Origin: an uncultured Myxococcales bacterium
GTDB lineage: Bacteria > Myxococcota_A > UBA9042
Assembly (NCBI GenBank): GCA_903842345.1
Contig: CAIMLR010000047.1
Span: 186,001 to 250,000, forward strand
Length of the DNA: 64,000 nucleotides
Reading direction: 5' to 3'
A program made the translations under genes and the position numbers. Shown here in pieces: positions 59,474 through 64,000 of this stretch. Numbering within the stretch: position 1 is the stretch's first letter; each line of letters starts with the position of its first letter. The notes under the pieces were generated by a model that was not told the DNA's origin, searched no databases, and worked only from the letters and a program-made list of their open reading frames with translations.

Positions 59474-61483
59474 CTACGGCTCTGCAACCACGACAACCTG
59501 CCCGCCCGCCACCGGCCCCAGCTCCGTGACCATGCCCGACGGCCACCAGACCCGCACCTGGTCGACGGTCGCGACGTTGCCAAGCCCAAACGTCAGGACA
59601 CCGTCGTCGTGCGCGCCAAAACCGCCCGCGAGCTGCTGCCGACGCTCCTGGACCGCACCCGCCTTCCACACCTGCACCACCGCGCCTACGACCGACGCCG
59701 CCGTCTTCCCGTTCAGCCGAACCCGCAGCCAATGCTGGCCCTTGCTGTCGTTGCGCCAAATCGTCAGGCGCCCCGGCGGCGACTGCGTCAGCAAATCGAG
59801 GTCACCGTCGCCGTCGAGATCGCCCGTCGCCAGCGCCAGCTCCGTGAACGACGCGTAGGCATCGCCCGGCCACAGGAGCACCTGCTTCTGGAACGCACCG
59901 CCGGAGTTGTGGCCAATCGCGTGGTACCCGATGGAAACGTCCGACGGAATCGCCTGCCCCACGCCGATCAGCTTGCCCTTGGCCGCGACGTAGGATTGGG
60001 TGTTGACGACGTCGAGCCAACCATCCGCGTCGAAGTCCGCGAATGCGTAGGCCCACGGCACGGCGTTCTCCGTCAGCCACGCCAGGCCGCTGCCGTCGCT
60101 GATGTCTGCGAACCCGTCGACCTGCCCGGCGTACAGGATCGACGGCCCCCACGAACTGAGCAACAGGTCGGCGCGGTGGTCGCCATCCACGTCGCCAAGT
60201 GCCGATCCCATGGCGTGCGCGTAGGGCCGCATGCCGAGATCCGCGGTGTGCGCGGCGAAATGGCTGTTGCCCAGGTTGCGATACCAGCCGTGCGGCCCCA
60301 AATCGTCGCCCCAGAACACGTCCAGCCAGCCGTCGCGGTCGATGTCAAAAGCCGTGAGCGTCTGCGTGTTGCCCGTCGCGGTGATGCCGCTGGCGGCGGT
60401 GACGTCGGTGAAGCTGATGCCGGTGTTGTGCAACAGGTACTTGGCCGACGGTGCGAGCTGGTTGTCGCAACACGTGTAGACCTGCTCAGTGCCCGCGAAT
60501 TGCGTCGCACAATTGGGCAGAATGGCGACGCAGCACATGAGGTAGCCCTGGTCCGCGAGCAAGCACGCGCCGCCGTCAGCACTCTGCGGCAGCGGCTGTT
60601 TGGCGGCGAGGAGCACGTCCAGTCGGCCGTCGCGATCGGCGTCAAAAAGCGCGAGCGCGCCAAATGACGTCGCAGTCACACTCGACGGCAGCCACGTCGC
60701 GGTCACGTCGACGAAGGTTCCGCCCTGATTCACGAGGATCCGCACGCCGTTTTGCGTCACCAGGACCAAATCCGCGGCGTTGTCGCCGGAAAAGTCACCG
60801 GCCGCACAGTCAACCACCCGGCCCAACGCCGCCAGCGGCTGTGCCTTCGTCGCGTATTGACCCGGCGCGGTCGCAACCGCCAAGCGCAGCTCAGGCGGCG
60901 CGATGGGGCTCGTCGGCTCAGCGACCGTCAGGATATCCGCGACGCCGTCGCCCGTCAGATCCTGCAGCAGCACACACGAGTCAATCACGCCGGCGTTGGC
61001 AAGACCCAGGCTCGCCGTCACGTCCGTCCACGCCAGCGCCGTTGGCGATGGGTCAGACGGCCAGCCCGCAGCGGCACAGGCAACGCCGGGTGGGCGCGCA
61101 GATGGATTGGCTGGCGAATTCACCGCCGCACCCGCCCACGGAGGCGGCGCGTCGGGCGGGCATCCCGTCAGCGTGACATCCAACGCGGCGTCCGAGGCGT
61201 CCGGACTCGCGGCATCGGCGGCTGGCCCCACATCGCCCGCGTCGACGGCCGCGGCAGCATCCTGGAGGGAGTCGGCATCAGGCGGGGCAACGTCAGCGAC
61301 CGGCGTGCCAACCGCGACGTCGGGCGCATCACCGCCAGCATCGGCGGCATCCATCAGCAGGGGCAGCGCGGCAGTCTTGCCGGAACAGGCTGCAAGCGCT
61401 GCCGCAGCCGCCCAGATCGCGATAGCGGCGAACGGCGCCACGGCCCGGCGCGAAGGCGAGGCTGCCAAATCAGGCGAATGCAA
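59474..61483 (-). CDS. FG-GAP/VCBS-repeat lipoprotein with ASPIC/UnbV domain (CRTAC1-like)
   Basis: 669 residues. Lipobox ALAAC, Asp/Ala stalk (about 40-105), then an integrin-like FG-GAP/VCBS propeller with repeats of the form DFSGDNAADLVLV, DADRDGRLDVLLA, DIDRDGWLDVFW, DVDGDHRADLLLS and DLDGDGDLDLL, each a calcium-type DxDxDG loop. A C-terminal ASPIC/UnbV domain follows (about 580-660: WLRVRLNGKTAASVVGAVV ... VRVWWPSGM). A cysteine pair (CC) near residues 315-340 interrupts the propeller. Surface-exposed carbohydrate or protein binding is expected. Starts 7 bases after the stop of the DUF1566-type gene, so it is the second gene of that operon. Confidence 0.9.
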   Translation of the reverse strand: MHSPDLAASPSRRAVAPFAAIAIWAAAAALAACSGKTAALPLLMDAADAGGDAPDVAVGTPVADVAPPDADSLQDAAAAVDAGDVGPAADAASPDASDAALDVTLTGCPPDAPPPWAGAAVNSPANPSARPPGVACAAAGWPSDPSPTALAWTDVTASLGLANAGVIDSCVLLQDLTGDGVADILTVAEPTSPIAPPELRLAVATAPGQYATKAQPLAALGRVVDCAAGDFSGDNAADLVLVTQNGVRILVNQGGTFVDVTATWLPSSVTATSFGALALFDADRDGRLDVLLAAKQPLPQSADGGACLLADQGYLMCCVAILPNCATQFAGTEQVYTCCDNQLAPSAKYLLHNTGISFTDVTAASGITATGNTQTLTAFDIDRDGWLDVFWGDDLGPHGWYRNLGNSHFAAHTADLGMRPYAHAMGSALGDVDGDHRADLLLSSWGPSILYAGQVDGFADISDGSGLAWLTENAVPWAYAFADFDADGWLDVVNTQSYVAAKGKLIGVGQAIPSDVSIGYHAIGHNSGGAFQKQVLLWPGDAYASFTELALATGDLDGDGDLDLLTQSPPGRLTIWRNDSKGQHWLRVRLNGKTAASVVGAVVQVWKAGAVQERRQQLAGGFGAHDDGVLTFGLGNVATVDQVRVWWPSGMVTELGPVAGGQVVVVAEP

Positions 61484-61490
61484 CCGCTGG

Positions 61491-62957
61491 TTACCGCACG
61501 CAACGGATGCTGATGTTGCCCGTCACGCCGGTGTAGCCGCTGCCGCCGGAGGCGAAGTTGATGCCCCAGGCAATCGTCGGGCCGTTGCCCGGTCCGCCCG
61601 TCAAAGCGTCGGCGCGTGGCGTGGCCGACCAGAACCAGTTGGACGGCTCATTGGCGAAAACCGCGTCCATCGCCGGCTGCGCGCGCTGGTGGTCGACGAG
61701 CGATTCCAACTGCGTCAGCGTCGGCAGTTTCCAGCCACCGCCTTCCAGCGTCAGGCCGGCGCAATACGCGGCAGCGTCGGCGAGCGTCGCGATTGTCGTC
61801 GGCGCGACACGCTGCCACGTCAGCTTGGTCAACGCGTCAGCAACCGTTCCCGTCGTCGCGGAAAAGCGCTGCGCCGGTTGCGCGGCGGGCTGCTCAGCTT
61901 GCGGCAGGGCGCCGCGAATGCAGCGCGCGCGGTAACCGAACAGCATCTTGTTGTCCTGACAGAATCCGCCGTAGTCCAGGGCAAGCGCCCAGCTGTGGTC
62001 CGGCTGGCCGATTTGCGGCACCGCGGTCCAGTACTCGCTCGGATTCGTCGCGGCAAATGCGGCGGGCACCGACGGCTTGGCCGCGGTCAAGTCGCGGATC
62101 GAGTTCAACTCCGCAACGGTCGGCAGGCGCCAATCGCTCTGGCCGCCAAGGTCGAGGTCCTGGCAATAGCCGTTGGCCGCACTCCAGCTCTTGGCCATGT
62201 AGGAGTCGCCCTGCTGCCAGGTGAGGCCGATCTGTACGTCCGTGACGGTGCCGTCGCCGTTGTCCTTGTACAGACTGCCGGGCGCGTCCGGGCGGATGCC
62301 CCACACGGGCGTGTCCGCGGCGCAGACGGTCGCCGCGTCGACGGCAATCGCCAGGTAGCCGCGCGGGCACATGCAGCCGGTCGCGGCGGGGCAAGCCGGG
62401 TTCATTTCGCACGCGCTGAGCGCATCGCCGACGAAGCCGCTGGAGCACGCGCAGCCGCTGCCCTCGACGCACTCGGCGTTCTTGGCGCACGTCACGGCGG
62501 TAAGCACGCACGCGCCATTGCTGCAGGTATCCGTCGTGCAAAGCTTGCCGTCGTTGCAGTCCGCATCCGTCGTGCACGCGGGCGCCGTCGGAACATCGGC
62601 AGTTGCCGGCACGTCGGGCGTTGCCGGCACGTCGGGTGTTTCGGCGACATCCAGCACATCGGGCGCAGCAGGGACATCGGTGGCACTCGGGAGATCGGGG
62701 GCACTGGCGACGTCGGGCACGTCGGCCGCTGCGACGTCCAGACCAGCCGTCGCGTCGACCGCGGCGGCATCCGTGCCCGCGATGTCAGGCGTAGCCGTTG
62801 CGGAATCCGCTGCGTCGTCCGTTGCCGTGGCGCCTGCCGCGCCGCCCGTGCCGTTGCAGCCCAGCGCGAGCAGCGCAAGACCGAAAGACGCCAGTTGCAC
62901 CGGCTGAAGGCGCTTGACGCGTGAAAGCGTCCGCTGGACATGGGACTCGGTCTGCAT
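61491..62957 (-). CDS. DUF1566-domain lipoprotein with CTDC-type cysteine unit
   Basis: 488 residues. Lipobox LALGC (about C34), long stalk of repeated DVPAxPDV-type units (about 45-125), a CTDC unit (CTTDADCNDGKLCTTDTC), two EGF-like Cys units, then two DUF1566 (Lcl C-terminal) domains: about 245-350 with LTWQQGDSYMAKSWSAANGYC ... DWRLPTVAELNSI ... YRARCIRG, and 370-488 with LTKLTWQRV ... GWKLPTLTQLESL ... ISIRCVR. This domain is C-type-lectin/FGE-like and probably ligand-binding. First gene of the operon with the ASPIC-type gene. The stalk is rich in short Pro/Asp repeats. Confidence 0.87.
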   Translation of the reverse strand: MQTESHVQRTLSRVKRLQPVQLASFGLALLALGCNGTGGAAGATATDDAADSATATPDIAGTDAAAVDATAGLDVAAADVPDVASAPDLPSATDVPAAPDVLDVAETPDVPATPDVPATADVPTAPACTTDADCNDGKLCTTDTCSNGACVLTAVTCAKNAECVEGSGCACSSGFVGDALSACEMNPACPAATGCMCPRGYLAIAVDAATVCAADTPVWGIRPDAPGSLYKDNGDGTVTDVQIGLTWQQGDSYMAKSWSAANGYCQDLDLGGQSDWRLPTVAELNSIRDLTAAKPSVPAAFAATNPSEYWTAVPQIGQPDHSWALALDYGGFCQDNKMLFGYRARCIRGALPQAEQPAAQPAQRFSATTGTVADALTKLTWQRVAPTTIATLADAAAYCAGLTLEGGGWKLPTLTQLESLVDHQRAQPAMDAVFANEPSNWFWSATPRADALTGGPGNGPTIAWGINFASGGSGYTGVTGNISIRCVR

Positions 62958-63202
62958 GCGATTGCCTCAGCGATTCTTGGGACCGATCCCGGCCCGGTGA
63001 TGCGATTGCAATACCGAAGTCCGAGTTCATGATCAAGCCAGAACTATACGGGCCGACCTACCGCGGGTCAAGGCAGAAGTAGTGCAAGATTGCGGAACTG
63101 CGCGCGCCGGCTCGGCCACCGCAAGCAGTCCGCCGTTGACCCGTGCCGCAGCCGCGTGTAGCGTCAAAGCAGCGCCACTTCCCTCGTGGCCATGAGTCGT
63201 CC
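62958..63202. other. Divergent intergenic region
   Basis: 245 bases between the DUF1566 operon and the 63203 gene. It must hold two promoters. I see an AT-richer stretch around 63020-63050 but no convincing -35/-10 pair. No hairpin or repeat was seen. Confidence 0.5.
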
Positions 63203-64000
63203 ATGTCGTTCTTCCGCACCCTGCCCGTCGCCGCGATTGTGATTTCCGCCCTGCCCGCTGCGCCGCTCTACGCCCAGGCCGCCAAGACGCCGATGCAACA
63301 GGCTTCCCCGATTGTCGACACGCTGGCCGCGCGCCTGACCAAGCTCGTGCGCGACGTAGAGGCTGCAGGCGCCGACCTGCCGAAGATCCGCGGGTTGACC
63401 GAGAAACACCGGCAGGACAACGAGCGTCTGGAGGGCCAACTCACGGCGCTCAAGGCGCAAATGACGCCCGCGGAGGCGAGCGAACTGGAAGTGTACACGC
63501 AGCTGAAGACCGGCAAGACGCCGGAGAAGCTCAAAATGGCCGTCGACAAGGCGACAAAAGAAGCCGCCGAGCTCGCGGCGAAAGTGGGTCCGGCGACCAT
63601 CGCCAAGTACCGCGAGACCATCGCCCAGTCGGCGGCGGAAGGTGCGGAGCACGTCAAGCATCTGCGCGACGCGAGCGCCGATGCGGCCAAGCGCGAGCAG
63701 GCCTGGAAGCCGTTCCTGACGTGGGACGGCAAACGCCATCCGCTGATTCACGCGATTCGCAACGATCCCAATGTGATGGATCCCAAGCCGCTGGTTGACG
63801 AAGCTGAGAGTGCGCTGCAGCCGCTGGCGGTGCATGCGTCGCGATTGTACCGCCTGGGTGCGCAGCCGGCGTGCGCGGAGCTGCAGAAGGAACTCGCTGC
63901 CGCGCCGGGTCGGGCCAAGGCGATCGCTGAACTGGAGCCGCTCTTCGCGAAAGCCAACACCCACGGGCAACTGGAAATGGCCAAGGCGCAGCTGCGGGAG
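63203..64000 (+). CDS. Secreted coiled-coil protein, N-terminal part (runs off the right edge)
   Basis: The frame is open for 266 codons and leaves the window. The ATG at 63203 begins a Sec signal peptide (MSFFRTLPVAAIVISALPAAPLYA, cleavage before QAA). The mature part is almost entirely helical and charged, with heptad-like runs (about 45-95 and 130-175: EKHRQDNERLEGQL, AELAAKVGPATIAKY), one Trp-rich point (WKPFLTWDGKRHP, about 174-186) and one cysteine (about 222). Not recognised. A periplasmic or exported coiled-coil protein. A nearby ATG at 63192 is out of frame. Confidence 0.75.
   Translation, partial: MSFFRTLPVAAIVISALPAAPLYAQAAKTPMQQASPIVDTLAARLTKLVRDVEAAGADLPKIRGLTEKHRQDNERLEGQLTALKAQMTPAEASELEVYTQLKTGKTPEKLKMAVDKATKEAAELAAKVGPATIAKYRETIAQSAAEGAEHVKHLRDASADAAKREQAWKPFLTWDGKRHPLIHAIRNDPNVMDPKPLVDEAESALQPLAVHASRLYRLGAQPACAELQKELAAAPGRAKAIAELEPLFAKANTHGQLEMAKAQLRE

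Noticed and set aside
1-64000. tRNA, rRNA, insertion sequences, integrases and prophage genes
   Set aside because: I looked for cloverleaf ends, rRNA-like conserved stretches and transposase or integrase motifs in the gaps and frames and saw none. A covariance-model scan would be decisive for small RNAs.

Overview
The window is high-GC, densely coded DNA that looks like a chromosome segment of a Myxococcota-type (delta-proteobacterial) bacterium. The evidence is architectural, not a database match. There are 14 predicted lipoproteins, many with an Asp/Ala-rich stalk right after the lipid cysteine. There are slime-mould-type CTDC cysteine repeats, MopE-type repeats, an IgGFc-binding-type protein, two Ser/Thr kinases fused to a cyclic-nucleotide-binding domain, and a PEGA-domain protein. 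No rRNA, tRNA, CRISPR array, insertion sequence or phage module was seen.

Layout. 1-4676 (minus): most of a single-chain type ISP restriction-modification enzyme that runs off the left edge, with a perfect palindrome just upstream of its start codon. 5044-5700: an unknown helical protein. 5701-6426: a long non-coding stretch with a five-copy 43-bp tandem array built from two palindromes, then a cluster of nested hairpins, ahead of a cysteine synthase (6427). 7586-13581: a SemiSWEET sugar transporter gene behind the helicase gene hrpB, UspA, a YtkA-like lipoprotein and an M3 metallopeptidase. 13707-15587: a two-gene cassette with its own good promoter, made of an unrecognised 267-aa protein and a protein with a caspase-like His/Cys dyad plus a calcium-loop motif. 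This is the best candidate here for an undescribed system. 15646-19740 (minus): PurT, a YdeI-family protein and a membrane protein with a spermidine-synthase-like domain. 19979-28785: an AttH/CrtC-type lipoprotein, a small protein translationally coupled to a GMC oxidoreductase, a CTDC-repeat lipoprotein, an alpha/beta hydrolase, threonine dehydrogenase, an FGE-fold lipoprotein, a Ca-type PI-PLC lipoprotein and a small secreted protein. 28855-30816: HtpG.

30992-39547 is mainly a surface-lipoprotein block: an unknown lipoprotein, an IgGFc-binding-type protein, a MopE-repeat protein and a two-lobed aspartic-protease-like protein, with one phosphoribosyltransferase on the opposite strand. 39552-45027 holds a DASS transporter, an acyl-CoA dehydrogenase and a gamma-glutamyltransferase. 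45031-51443 holds two paralogous cNMP-binding/kinase fusions on either side of tryptophan 2,3-dioxygenase, then a PEGA-domain protein. 51572-56344 is a 1590-aa lipoprotein with two NHL propeller blocks separated by CTDC repeats. 56410-59281 is the glycogen pair glgC-glgA. 59474-62957 (minus) is a two-gene lipoprotein operon (DUF1566-type then CRTAC1/ASPIC-type). A secreted coiled-coil protein starts at 63203 and runs off the right edge.

How it works together (inference): housekeeping metabolism (cysteine, purine, threonine, tryptophan, glycogen, fatty acid) is interspersed with an unusually rich cell-surface repertoire, as expected of a predatory or matrix-building bacterium. The kinase pair and PEGA protein could connect cyclic-nucleotide or envelope signals to these outputs.
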